NCBI GenBank assembly: GCA_964636655.1
Contig: CAZWTK010000010.1
Location: 1 to 64,000 of the forward strand
Reading direction: 5' to 3'
Source of the DNA: Fen-549 sp964636655
Lineage (GTDB): Bacteria; Actinomycetota; Thermoleophilia; Gaiellales; Gaiellaceae
Length of the DNA stretch: 64,000 nucleotides
Positions 15,887 to 24,777 of the stretch are shown here, one piece after another (the first letter of the stretch is position 1; each line of letters starts with the position of its first letter). Under the pieces are notes generated by a model. The model saw only the letters and a list, made by a program, of their open reading frames with translations, was not told the origin of the DNA and ran no database searches. The position numbers were made by a program, and so were the translations under genes.

Positions 15887-16393
15887 GTGGCCGTTCGTGA
15901 AGTCCTTCAGCTTCCCGACCCCGCGCTCAAACGCGTGGCGATCGAGATCGCGCCCGAGGAGTGGTCGCGGGTTGAGAGGGTCGCCGGCGACCTGCTCGAG
16001 ACGATGCACTCCTTTCCGCGCTGCGTCGGCCTGGCCGCGCCGCAGATAGGCGAGTCTGTACGCATGATCGCCGTCGACGTCTCGCTCCATCCCAAGGGAG
16101 ATCAGAACGCGGAGGAGATCCTGCTCGTCAATCCGCGTGTGGTCTCGGCCTCGGGCTCAGAGGTGGCGCGCGAGGGTTGCCTGAGCGTGCCCGAGTTCAC
16201 GGCCGATGTTCGCCGCGCCACGGAATGCGTGGTCGAGGGATTGACGCGTGACGGAGAGCGGAGAACGATCGCGGCGAGCGGCTTCGAGGCGCGCGCACTC
16301 CAGCACGAGATCGACCACCTGGACGGTCTGCTCTTTCTCGACCGGGTGGAGTCGCTCTCGCGTGACGTCTTCCGGCGCAAGAACTACGGCTAG
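15887..16393 (+). CDS. def: Peptide deformylase
   Basis: 168 residues from the GTG at 15887 (VAVREVLQLPDPAL), the start that fits the family; longer frames add an unrelated N-terminus. It removes the formyl group from nascent N-termini. All three motifs are present: GLAAPQIG near residue 48, EGCLSVPE near 95, and QHEIDHLDG near 139, supplying the metal ligands Cys and two His and the catalytic Glu. Note SVPE in place of the more usual SVPG. Stand-alone gene between two intergenic palindromes. Confidence 0.93.
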   Translation: MAVREVLQLPDPALKRVAIEIAPEEWSRVERVAGDLLETMHSFPRCVGLAAPQIGESVRMIAVDVSLHPKGDQNAEEILLVNPRVVSASGSEVAREGCLSVPEFTADVRRATECVVEGLTRDGERRTIAASGFEARALQHEIDHLDGLLFLDRVESLSRDVFRRKNYG

Positions 16394-16737
16394 GACCGGC
16401 GAAAGTCGGCCTCCTGCGGAGGCTTGACGACTTTCGCCGGATAGAAAAACAGGCGACAAACTGAGGCGGAGCCGCTCGTTAGGCGCGCGAAAGAAAAACA
16501 CGCACACGCTCGGACGGCTCGGACTTCAGGAGCCGCCGCGACCGACATGGCGAGCGCGGCTCACTCAACGCCCTCCCCCGGTCAACACGGATACTGCAAC
16601 CACTCACGGCAAGCCCGCCTTGCTTCGAGGAGCAGACGAGGCACACGCGCCGAAGGCGCGGTGACTCGTGCACAGAGTTCATACCGCCGAAAGTCGTCGC
16701 CGGCTCTGCCGGCGGACTTTCGGCGGAGCAGCAAGGC
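16394..16737. other. Intergenic region between def and sodA with nested hairpins
   Basis: 344 bases with no gene seen. It contains a nested hairpin at 16396-16440, whose outer arms are CCGGCGAAAGTCG and CGACTTTCGCCGG and whose inner stem is CCTCC/GGAGG. It also holds a second hairpin at 16684-16726, with arms CCGCCGAAAGTC and GACTTTCGGCGG and inner stem CGCCGG/CCGGCG. The two share the CGAAAGTC arm. They may terminate the convergent def and sodA transcripts, though neither has a T-run. Confidence 0.5.
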
Positions 16738-16758
16738 TCAGGAACTGAGCCTTGCTGC
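16728..16758 (-). terminator. Perfect hairpin over the sodA stop codon
   Basis: Arms GCAGCAAGGCTCA and TGAGCCTTGCTGC are a perfect 13-bp stem with a 5-base loop. It spans the last codons and stop of sodA (16738-16740). It lacks a T-tract, so it may protect the mRNA 3' end rather than terminate. Confidence 0.45.
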
Positions 16759-17337
16759 GACCCTGTCCCAGTCGACGACGTTCCACCAGGCGGCAACGTA
16801 TTCGGGACGGCGATTCTGGTACTTGAGGTAGTAAGCGTGCTCCCACACGTCGCAGGCCAGAAGCGGCGTCAGCCCCGTCGATAGCGGCGAGTCCTGGTTG
16901 AGCGTAGAAACGATCTTGAGCGTCGAGCCGTCGTGCACCAGCCAGCCCCAGCCCGAGCCGAAGTGGTTGACGGAAGCCTCCGTGAACGCTTGTGTGAAAG
17001 CGGTCAGGTCGCCGAAGGCCTGCTCGATCGCGCTCGCCAGTGCGCCGCTCGGCTCGCCGCCCTTGCCCGGTTCCATGCTCTCCCAGAAAAACGTGTGGTT
17101 GGCGTGGCCGCCGACGTGGTTGCGAGCAGCCGTGCGCCGATCGTCGGGAAGCTTGTCGAGGTTGCGCAGGACATCGTCAGGTGCCGCGTCCGCCCATTCG
17201 CTGCCGACCAGCGCTGCATTCGCCTTGTCGACGTAGGTCTGGTGGTGCTTGTCGTGATGGAGACGCATCGTCTGCTCGTCGATGTGAGGCTCGAGCGCGG
17301 CGTAGTCGTAGGGAAGCGGCGGTAGCTCGAAGGGCAT
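16738..17337 (-). CDS. sodA: Superoxide dismutase, Mn-type
   Basis: 199 residues, the normal length of Fe/Mn superoxide dismutase. Metal ligands are visible: His in MRLHHDKHHQTYV (~26), His in GGHANHTFFWE (~81), and DVWEHAYYLKY supplying Asp and His (~163-167). Glycine-glycine in GGHANH together with Gln in STLNQDSPL (~148) is the Mn-type pattern rather than the Fe-type. Cytoplasmic. It lies 72 bases downstream of the LacI-like gene array on the same strand, and no promoter was recognised in that gap. Confidence 0.95.
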   Translation of the reverse strand: MPFELPPLPYDYAALEPHIDEQTMRLHHDKHHQTYVDKANAALVGSEWADAAPDDVLRNLDKLPDDRRTAARNHVGGHANHTFFWESMEPGKGGEPSGALASAIEQAFGDLTAFTQAFTEASVNHFGSGWGWLVHDGSTLKIVSTLNQDSPLSTGLTPLLACDVWEHAYYLKYQNRRPEYVAAWWNVVDWDRVAARLSS

Positions 17338-17409
17338 GAAAGAACTCCTCCCTGTCTGAGGACGGTTACGATGAGAGTACTGCTGCTTCCTACCCCGGAG
17401 GCGCGGCGA

Positions 17410-19539
17410 TTACACGGGCCGATCGTCGCGAGCGACGCTCGGCGCCGACTCGCGCACGACGAGCTCGACCGGGAGAGAGGCTACCGGCGGTGTCTCGTCA
17501 GGACGATCGAGCAGACCAAGGATCGCCTCCATCGCCACTTCGGCCACCGTCCTTGAATCCTGGCGAACGGTTGTCAGGGTCGGTTCGACCAGGCTGGCGT
17601 GCTCGGTGTCGTCAAAGCCGACGACCGCGACATCCTCGGGTATGCGCAAGCCGGCCTCTTCGATCGCCGCCATGGCGCCGATCGCCATCACGTCGCTGCA
17701 ACAAAAGACGGCATCCGGCGGTTCGGATAGGGAAAGCATCCGCCCAGTCTCCTCTCGAGCGAGTTCCGGAAGCCAGTCGGCGTTGGCGACGTACTCCTCC
17801 CGGTATGCCAGCCCGAATCTCTCCAGCGCTCCTCGATAACCCAGGTGCCGGTCAATGGTCGCCCGCGCCCTTTCCGGCCCGCCGATGAAGGCGATACGCG
17901 TGCGCCGCGCCTCGGCGAGGTGACGAACGGCCTGAGTTGCGCCGTTGATGTTGTCGGACATGACGAAGGCAATCCTGTCGCCGAGCAGGTCGATACCGAC
18001 CGTCACGCAGGGGAACCCCGCAATCGCTGGAGCGACCAACCCATGTTCGTTTTCGGGTAGCGACAAAACGACGAGCCCCTGTACGCCGAGCTGCTTGGCT
18101 CGCTCGATAAACCTCTTGTGGGGATATCCACGGAGCGCTCCGATACTCGACAGAACGAGCAGGTCGATCTCGCGCGCGTGGGCCTGACCGCGCAGATCGA
18201 GGAGCAGGTCATGGATAAAACTGCCGGGGATACCTGGAACCGGAGTGGCTCCGAGAAAAACGCCGATCAGACGACGTTCGCCCGGGGTCGCTCGACCGGT
18301 TTCGTGCCGGCCGGCGGCTGGAACGCCGGCGACCCGGTTTGGCGATGGTTTCTTTTCGCCTGAGCTGAGTATCGCGAGCGCGTCCGAGATCGAAAGTCGC
18401 GGGTCCCGGTCGCTACCGGCAGGCTGCCCTGACTTCTCGGCCTCAGGCGCTGCTATCCGCGCTTGGCTCGACTCCCTTACGATCAACTCGACCGGGAGGA
18501 GCGAGACAGGGAACGGGGCATTTGGCGCCTCGAGCATGCTCAGCAGCGTCTCCACAGCAGCCGCTCCAAGCCCGACCCGATCCTGGTGGACGCTGGTCAG
18601 CGATGGGGTGACGATGTGCGCGAGATCGGTGTCGTCGAAACCGACGACCGCGACATCGTCCGGTATCTTGCGGCCGCTCTTCTCGATTGCGAGCATCGCC
18701 CCCAGCGCCAACTCGTCGCTGACGCAGAAAAACGCGTCCGGCGGCTCCGGCAACCCGAGCAGTGCGAGCGCCTTCTCGTAGGCCGTAGCGGGTCGCCAAT
18801 CCGTGTCGATCAGGAACTCCTCGGGCGACTCCAGACCCAGCTCCTCGAGTCCGCTCTCGTAGCCGAGGCGGCGGTTGCTCGAGGCGACCGTGCCGGCAAC
18901 TCCTCCAACGAACGCGATCCGTTTCTTCCCCGACTCGTGGAGGTGACGAACGGCCGCAACGGCTCCGCCGATGTTGTCGGAGGTGACGAAGCTAGCCTGT
19001 CGGCCCATTATGTGAGTATCGATTGCGACGCAAGGCAGGCCCGAGTCGGCAAGCTGCGTCAGCTCGGCATCATGAGGCTCGAAGGCGACCAAGATGATGC
19101 CGTCTGCTCCGTGCTGTCGGCAGATCTCCGAATAGTGATTCGGGCGATTCGCCACTCGAGCAGCGAGCTCGGTGAGTAGAAGAAGGTCGAGGTCGCCGGA
19201 GTGAGCACGCACGCGGATGCCAAAGAACACGTCGTCGTAGAACACGTGCCGTAGGCTGTTTCCGCTGCCCACGTCCAGTTGTTGCGGCTGGAAGTTCACG
19301 GCGATGGCGAGCAGAAGTCGGCTGTCGCTTCGGTTCGGGTGAGCCTGGGCCCGGGCGCTCGCGTTAGCGATCGCTGCATCGCACTCCTGCCGCGACCTGT
19401 CCAGCAGTTCGAGCACCGTCCGAGCTGTTAGTCGTCGCTCCGTTCCTCGCCCCACAGCCTCATAGTCGGTCATCGAGCCGGCGATCTGAGTATACGATCG
19501 ACCTTCGCTACTCGGCGGAGCTCGACTCGCGTACGACAA
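17410..19539 (-). CDS. Double LacI-type ligand-binding domain protein without DNA-binding domain (1)
   Basis: 709 residues. Two complete periplasmic-binding-protein-like domains of the LacI regulator type lie in tandem (~75-345 and ~425-690). Each carries RIAFVGG or RIAFIGG, PPDAFFCVSDELALGAM or PPDAVFCCSDVMAIGAM, DVAVVGFDDT and a closing LPVELVVRES. The LacI helix-turn-helix that should precede domain 1 is absent. Instead there is a ~60-residue leader with RRLTARTVLELLDRSRQE, shared with the next two genes. There is no signal peptide, so the protein is cytoplasmic. Its start overlaps the upstream homologue by 32 bases. Probably a small-molecule sensor acting through a partner; ligand unknown. 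Confidence 0.85.
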   Translation of the reverse strand: MSYASRAPPSSEGRSYTQIAGSMTDYEAVGRGTERRLTARTVLELLDRSRQECDAAIANASARAQAHPNRSDSRLLLAIAVNFQPQQLDVGSGNSLRHVFYDDVFFGIRVRAHSGDLDLLLLTELAARVANRPNHYSEICRQHGADGIILVAFEPHDAELTQLADSGLPCVAIDTHIMGRQASFVTSDNIGGAVAAVRHLHESGKKRIAFVGGVAGTVASSNRRLGYESGLEELGLESPEEFLIDTDWRPATAYEKALALLGLPEPPDAFFCVSDELALGAMLAIEKSGRKIPDDVAVVGFDDTDLAHIVTPSLTSVHQDRVGLGAAAVETLLSMLEAPNAPFPVSLLPVELIVRESSQARIAAPEAEKSGQPAGSDRDPRLSISDALAILSSGEKKPSPNRVAGVPAAGRHETGRATPGERRLIGVFLGATPVPGIPGSFIHDLLLDLRGQAHAREIDLLVLSSIGALRGYPHKRFIERAKQLGVQGLVVLSLPENEHGLVAPAIAGFPCVTVGIDLLGDRIAFVMSDNINGATQAVRHLAEARRTRIAFIGGPERARATIDRHLGYRGALERFGLAYREEYVANADWLPELAREETGRMLSLSEPPDAVFCCSDVMAIGAMAAIEEAGLRIPEDVAVVGFDDTEHASLVEPTLTTVRQDSRTVAEVAMEAILGLLDRPDETPPVASLPVELVVRESAPSVARDDRPV

Positions 19540-21517
19540 GCTCGATCGGCAATATCGTTGCCCGCGGCGGCACCTCCGGGTGATCGAGTAGATCGAACAT
19601 CGCGTCGATCAGCGCGGTAACGAGCCTGGTTTGGTTCTGCCGGACGGAGGTCAGGGACGGGTTGACCATGCGCGCGACTTCGATGTCGTCGATCCCCGCC
19701 ACGGCGACGTCCTCTGGGATTCTCAGACTCGCGTCCTCGATCGCCGCCATCGCGCCGATTGCCATGATGTCGCTGGCGGCGAAGATCGCGTCCGGGGGCT
19801 CGGGCAGATCGAGCATCGAGCGGGTCGCCTGGTTGGCCTGATCGTGCAGCCAGTGCGCCGTGTGCATGTACTCCTCGCGGTGTGGAAGGCCGAGCCGGGC
19901 GAGCTCGCTCTTGTAGCCGAACTGACGGTCGACCGAAGGGCGCTCGTCGCCTCGTCCGCCGAGAAACGCGATTCGCTTGCGGCCGGACTCGGCGAGATGA
20001 CGCACGACCTCGATACCGGCACCGATGTTGTCGAAACAGACGAAGGCGCTTCTCTTTCCCAGCAGCTCGACATCGAAGGCGACGCACGGAAAGCCCGACT
20101 CGGTCAGCGCAACGATCTCCGGAGCTCCGGGGGGAAGTGAGGAGACGATGATGCCGTCCGCCTTGTAACGAAGGCAGAGATCGAGGAATGGAGGGAACAA
20201 GCCGGCCTCGGGCCAGACGTGCGTGAGGATGATCAGATCCGCGGAATGTGTATGGGCACAAGCGCGCAGGCCGTAGAAGACCTCGTCGAAAAAGGCGTGC
20301 CTGTAGCTCTGATCGGGAGTCGTGTCGGAGGCCAGAGCGATCGTCCGCCGATCTTCGGGCCGCCACTGCTCGCGCCGCCCGGCGGTCGTATCTCCAAGCG
20401 TCTTCGGTCGGAACTCCTCGGTCGTGCCGAGCTGGCGGAAGAGCTCTCCGATCGAAAGCCTCTCCCGCAGCGGAAACTCGCGGGCTCTTTCGGCGCTCTG
20501 CGCTTCGCCGCCGGAGGAGCGCTCGGGGTCGGTCGACTCCCTGACCACGAGCTCGACCGGGAGGACGACCGTCGACGGCGGCGCATCGGGCTCGTCGAAC
20601 ATGCGTAGCAGGGATTCGACCGAGGCGGTCCCCAGCCCGATCCGGTCCTGGCGGACGGTGGTCAAAGACGGCGAGCTCAGAACGGCGAAGTCCTCGTCGT
20701 CGAAGCCGACCACGGCGACGTCGCCGGGGATATCGAGTCCGGCCATCTCGCAGGCGAGCATCGCACCGACGGCCATGCGATCGCTGGCACAGAAGATCGC
20801 GTCCGGCGGCTCCGAAAGGGCAAGCGCCCGAAGAGTCTCGTCACGCGCTCGCCCGTGTAGCCAGCCGCCCTCGAGCAGGTAGTCCTCGCGCCACTCCAGA
20901 CCGAGCTCGGCGAGAACGCTTTTGTAGCCCAGGCGTCTATCCCGCGAGACGGGCTCGTGGCCCCAACCACCCAGATAGGCGATGCGTTTACGACCGAGCG
21001 AAACAAGGTGGCGTACGGCGGCCACGGCACCACCGACGCTGTCCGAAGAGACGAAGCCCGTGCGGGGCCCGAACGCGCCGGTGTCGATCGATACACAGGG
21101 AAAATCAGAAGCAGCGAGAGTCGCCAGCTCGGGCTCCTCGGGCACGAACGAGGAGAGGATGATGCCCTCCGCGCCGTGAGCCCGGCAGAGGTCGCCGTAG
21201 TGTGTAGGCTCACCCGTCACCTCGCTCGACAGGCCGGTGAGCACGAGCAGGTCGATCTCGCTGGCATCGGCGTGGGCGCGAATTCCGGAGAGAACGTCGT
21301 CCAGTGCGTGGTGACGCCAATACCCGGCCGCGAGATCCATCTGCCAGGGAACGGCGTTGACGGCCACGCCGATCAGACGCCGCTCGCGGCTGCGCTGCGG
21401 ATGCGCTTCGGCCATCGCCCTCGTTCGCACCAGCGCCGCGGTGCTCTCGGCGTGTGAGGCGTCGAGTAGCTCGAAGAGCGCCCGAGCCGACAGCCGTTGT
21501 CCCGGTCCGCGTTCCAC
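19508..21517 (-). CDS. Double LacI-type ligand-binding domain protein without DNA-binding domain (2)
   Basis: 669 residues, paralogue of its two neighbours. Leader QRLSARALFELLDASHAE (~8-25), then domain 1 (~45-320) with RIAYLGGWG, PPDAIFCASDRMAVGAM and DVAVVGFDDEDFA. A linker (~325-395) containing LSIGELFRQLG repeats the leader motif in short form. Domain 2 (~395-665) carries RIAFLGGRGDERPSVDR, PPDAIFAASDIMAIGAM and DVAVAGIDDIEVA. No helix-turn-helix and no transmembrane segment. That the leader motif recurs before domain 2 suggests the gene arose by duplication of a one-domain ancestor like the gene at 23695. Confidence 0.85.
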   Translation of the reverse strand: MERGPGQRLSARALFELLDASHAESTAALVRTRAMAEAHPQRSRERRLIGVAVNAVPWQMDLAAGYWRHHALDDVLSGIRAHADASEIDLLVLTGLSSEVTGEPTHYGDLCRAHGAEGIILSSFVPEEPELATLAASDFPCVSIDTGAFGPRTGFVSSDSVGGAVAAVRHLVSLGRKRIAYLGGWGHEPVSRDRRLGYKSVLAELGLEWREDYLLEGGWLHGRARDETLRALALSEPPDAIFCASDRMAVGAMLACEMAGLDIPGDVAVVGFDDEDFAVLSSPSLTTVRQDRIGLGTASVESLLRMFDEPDAPPSTVVLPVELVVRESTDPERSSGGEAQSAERAREFPLRERLSIGELFRQLGTTEEFRPKTLGDTTAGRREQWRPEDRRTIALASDTTPDQSYRHAFFDEVFYGLRACAHTHSADLIILTHVWPEAGLFPPFLDLCLRYKADGIIVSSLPPGAPEIVALTESGFPCVAFDVELLGKRSAFVCFDNIGAGIEVVRHLAESGRKRIAFLGGRGDERPSVDRQFGYKSELARLGLPHREEYMHTAHWLHDQANQATRSMLDLPEPPDAIFAASDIMAIGAMAAIEDASLRIPEDVAVAGIDDIEVARMVNPSLTSVRQNQTRLVTALIDAMFDLLDHPEVPPRATILPIELVVRESSSAE

Positions 21518-21570
21518 AACCTCAAGTGTCGGTCATCCACCCGACGACTTGAGCAAGCATCCGGCCGTCG

Positions 21571-23619
21571 CTACTCGACGGCACTCGACTCGCGTACGAC
21601 CAGATCGATCGGGACTACCGACACGGTCGGTGGCTCGTCCGGGTGCTCGAGGAGATTGAGCATCGCTGCAATCAGCCGCTCTGACAGGTCATCCTGGCTC
21701 TGGCGCACGGTGGTCAGTGAGGGCTTGACCAGGTGGGCGTAATCGATGTCGTCGAATCCGACGACGGCCACGTCGTGGGGAATTCGCAACCCCGCCGCCT
21801 CGATCGCCGCCATCGCCCCGATGGCCATCACGTCGCTCGCGCAGAAGATGGCGTCTGGCGGCTCGGGCAAGGCCAGAAACTTCTGCGTCGCCTCGAAGGC
21901 CAGGTCGGGAAGCCAGCGTGCCATGGCGACGTATCCCTCGGGAGAGGACAGGCCCCAGCGGGCCAGCTCGCTCTGGTAGCCGAAGCGTCGATCGACCGAA
22001 GGACGCTCATCGCCCCGGCCACCGATGAAGGCGATTCGCTGGTGACCGGTCTCGACGAGGTGGCGAGTCACCTTGACGCCGCCGTCGACGTTGTCGGACA
22101 TTACGAAGGCGATACGTTCGCTGAGCAGGTCGACATCCAGCGTCACGCAGGGGTAATCCGAGCGGGCGAGCGCCGCCACGGGCGACTCGTCGAGCGGCAG
22201 CGACGCGATGACCAGCCCGTCGGCGCGATACTCCTCGCAGAGTTCGAGAAACGGTGGGAGCGGTTCGCCCACCGTCGTGCCTACGTTCGTGATCAAGAGA
22301 AGATCGACCTCTCGCATGTATGCGCGCGCGCGAAGCCCGTAGAAGAGTTCGTCGAAGAAGGCGTGGCGGAAGCTCTGGTCGGGTGCGGTATCGAGCGCAA
22401 GCGCGATCAGGGGGCGTTTGTCGGGCCGCCACTCCTGTCGGCGCGTCGAGGGCTCTGCTTGCGGAGTCGTCGGAAGAGATTCGCCGGTCTCGTCGAGCAG
22501 CCGGGAGAGAGCCTCGGGCGAGAGGCGTGAAGTGGGCGCACATATCATCGGCCCGCTCAGGATCTTTATGCGTTCGCTCTGCTCTTGCGTGGCCCGTGAG
22601 GGAGCGCCTGCGTCCGAAGGTGTCTGCGTCACGGTTGACTCGCGTACGACCAACTCGACCGGAAGGACGGAGGTGGCTGGAGGGTTGTCGGGCGAGTCGA
22701 GCATGCGCAGGACCGCCTCGACCGAAGCCGTTCCCAGTCCAACGAGGTTCTGACGAACGCTGGTGAGAGACGGTACCGCGATTGCGGCGTAGTCGCTGTC
22801 GTCGAAGCCCGCCACGGCGACGTCTTCGGGAATCCGCAGCCCCGCCTCTTCGATCGCCAGCATCGCTCCGATCGCCATCACGTCGCTGGCGCAAAAGATG
22901 GCATCCGGCGGCTCCGAAAGCTCGAGCATTTGACGTGTCAGGTCGTGAGCGGGCCCGTGCAACCAGCCGGCTTGCTTCACGTACTCCGCGCGCAGCTCGA
23001 GCCCGAACTCGCCGAGTGCGCTTTCGTAGCCGAGGCGGCGATCGATATCCGCCGGCTCCGGGCCCCAGGCGCCGATATAGGCGATTCTCTTTCGGCCCAG
23101 CTCGGCCAGATGCCGAACCGTGGCGGCAGCTCCGCCGACATTATCCGAGCTGATGAAACTGGCCCGCGGTCCGAACAGCTGCGTGTCGATCGCAACCGTC
23201 GGGAATCCGGACGCGACCAGCGTGGCCAGCTCGGGCTCGTTTGGAAGAAAGGCGGCAAGCACGATGCCCTCGGCACCGTGATACCGGCAGATATCGGCAT
23301 AGTGGCTTGCCTCACCGCTGACCTGGGTCGACACGCCGGTAAGGAGAAGGAGATCGACGTTGCCGGCGTCGGCCCGCATACGCATTCCGAAGAGAACGTC
23401 GTCGAAAAAGGCGTGCCGGCGCGTCTGTCTGCCTCCAGGGCTCAGCATCTGTGGGTCGAGATTCATCGCGACGCCGATCAGGCGCCGTCGGTTGGCGCCG
23501 TGGTGTTCTTCGGCCAACGCGCTGGCCTGAGCGAGAGTCGTAACGCTCTCCAGGTTGGCCTCGCCGAGCAACTCGTAGACCGCTCGAGGTGGTAGGCGTT
23601 GACTCGATTCTCTCGGCAT
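21571..23619 (-). CDS. Double LacI-type ligand-binding domain protein without DNA-binding domain (3)
   Basis: 682 residues, third paralogue. Leader QRLPPRAVYELLGEANLE, domain 1 (~45-320) with RIAYIGAWGPEPADIDRR, PPDAIFCASDVMAIGAM and DVAVAGFDD; linker with RLSPEALSRLLDE; domain 2 (~405-675) with RIAFIGGRGDERPSVDRR, PPDAIFCASDVMAIGAM and DVAVVGFDDIDYA. It is closest to the protein at 19508, sharing GGRGDERPSVDR in domain 2. It lies 53 bases upstream of that gene and 75 bases downstream of the one-domain member, consistent with one transcript. Confidence 0.85.
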   Translation of the reverse strand: MPRESSQRLPPRAVYELLGEANLESVTTLAQASALAEEHHGANRRRLIGVAMNLDPQMLSPGGRQTRRHAFFDDVLFGMRMRADAGNVDLLLLTGVSTQVSGEASHYADICRYHGAEGIVLAAFLPNEPELATLVASGFPTVAIDTQLFGPRASFISSDNVGGAAATVRHLAELGRKRIAYIGAWGPEPADIDRRLGYESALGEFGLELRAEYVKQAGWLHGPAHDLTRQMLELSEPPDAIFCASDVMAIGAMLAIEEAGLRIPEDVAVAGFDDSDYAAIAVPSLTSVRQNLVGLGTASVEAVLRMLDSPDNPPATSVLPVELVVRESTVTQTPSDAGAPSRATQEQSERIKILSGPMICAPTSRLSPEALSRLLDETGESLPTTPQAEPSTRRQEWRPDKRPLIALALDTAPDQSFRHAFFDELFYGLRARAYMREVDLLLITNVGTTVGEPLPPFLELCEEYRADGLVIASLPLDESPVAALARSDYPCVTLDVDLLSERIAFVMSDNVDGGVKVTRHLVETGHQRIAFIGGRGDERPSVDRRFGYQSELARWGLSSPEGYVAMARWLPDLAFEATQKFLALPEPPDAIFCASDVMAIGAMAAIEAAGLRIPHDVAVVGFDDIDYAHLVKPSLTTVRQSQDDLSERLIAAMLNLLEHPDEPPTVSVVPIDLVVRESSAVE

Positions 23620-23694
23620 GTTCTGGAGGTCGGCCGGACCGGTTCCTAGTTGAGCATTCTCACCGAGCTTGCGGCTGGTAGGTGAGCTCCGGAC

Positions 23695-24735
23695 TCAGCT
23701 CGCGTGCCGCGTCCGAGCAGTGTCGCCCTCGGACGTGCCGCAGGTAGAGGCGCGGATCGTCAACTCGACCGGAAGCACGGACGCGGGAGGCGAGGAGTCG
23801 GGTCGTTCGAGGATACGCGTCAGCACCTCGACCGCTGCGGCGCCGAGCCCGACCTTGTCCTGGCGAATCGTGGTGAGAGACGGCGTGACCAGGCGAGCCA
23901 GGTCGATGTCGTCGAAACCAACGACTGCAACGTCGCCCGGAACGCCGACGCCGAGCAAGTCGAGCGTACTCAGGGCTCCTATCGCCATCACGTCGCTGGC
24001 GCAGAAGATCGCGTCCGGAGCCGGCGTCTGCGCCATCAACTCCTTGGTCTGCTCGCAGGCGGCGAGGATGTCCCAGCCGGCGTTGCGGACGAGGTTCTCG
24101 TTTCGCTCGAGACCCAGTTTCTCGAGCGCCGATACGTAGCCGAGCCGCCTCTCGGGCCCGGTCATCGCATCCTCGATGCCGCCGATGAATGCGATGTTTC
24201 GGCGTCCGATCTCGTACACGTGCTCGACTGCCATGACCGCGCCGGACATGTTGTCCGAGGTGACGTAGCCGGCCCTGCGGCCGAGAAGCTGTAGATCGAC
24301 CGCGACGCAGGGAAACTCGGCCGCGAGCAGCTCGGCCAGCCCCGGCTCGTCGACCGAGAAAGCGAACCCGACGATGCCGACGAGCCCGTAGCGCTCGCAG
24401 AGCTCGACGTAGGGCGCCGTGGTGCCCCACTGCCAGCCGGGCATGGTGAAGTGGAGGATGTCATAGCCCGATGCGCAGGCTCTCTCTCTGACGCCGTAGA
24501 AGACATCGTCGTAGAAGGGGTGGTGGAAGCTCTCGATGGTCCCGAAGCTCATCGCCAGTCCGATTGCCTGCCTATCCGAGCCGTCGCGCATCGGCGGGCG
24601 CCGGCCGATATTCGCCAGAGCCTCCGTGCGCTCGCGTAGCTCGACACCCACGTCCCGGTTGGCGATCATGGCCTCGACGATCTCGGCGGTGGAAAGCTGA
24701 TCGTTGCGGGCGCTCACGCCGCTGAGATCGACCAC
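23695..24735 (-). CDS. Single LacI-type ligand-binding domain protein without DNA-binding domain
   Basis: 346 residues, the one-domain member of the array. N-terminal helical leader with LSTAEIVEAMIANRDVG replaces the LacI helix-turn-helix. The ligand domain (~55-335) has FYDDVFYGVRERACASGYD, NIAFIGGIEDAMTGPERR, APDAIFCASDVMAIGAL, DVAVVGFDDIDLA and LPVELTIRAS. It starts only 42 bases after the trpA stop codon, so it may be read from the trp operon. Whether it binds tryptophan, a sugar or something else is not visible. Confidence 0.83.
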   Translation of the reverse strand: MVDLSGVSARNDQLSTAEIVEAMIANRDVGVELRERTEALANIGRRPPMRDGSDRQAIGLAMSFGTIESFHHPFYDDVFYGVRERACASGYDILHFTMPGWQWGTTAPYVELCERYGLVGIVGFAFSVDEPGLAELLAAEFPCVAVDLQLLGRRAGYVTSDNMSGAVMAVEHVYEIGRRNIAFIGGIEDAMTGPERRLGYVSALEKLGLERNENLVRNAGWDILAACEQTKELMAQTPAPDAIFCASDVMAIGALSTLDLLGVGVPGDVAVVGFDDIDLARLVTPSLTTIRQDKVGLGAAAVEVLTRILERPDSSPPASVLPVELTIRASTCGTSEGDTARTRHAS

Positions 24736-24777
24736 TTGGTCGTAGTACTTGAGAAACGGCGCGAGAAACTCCCGCTC

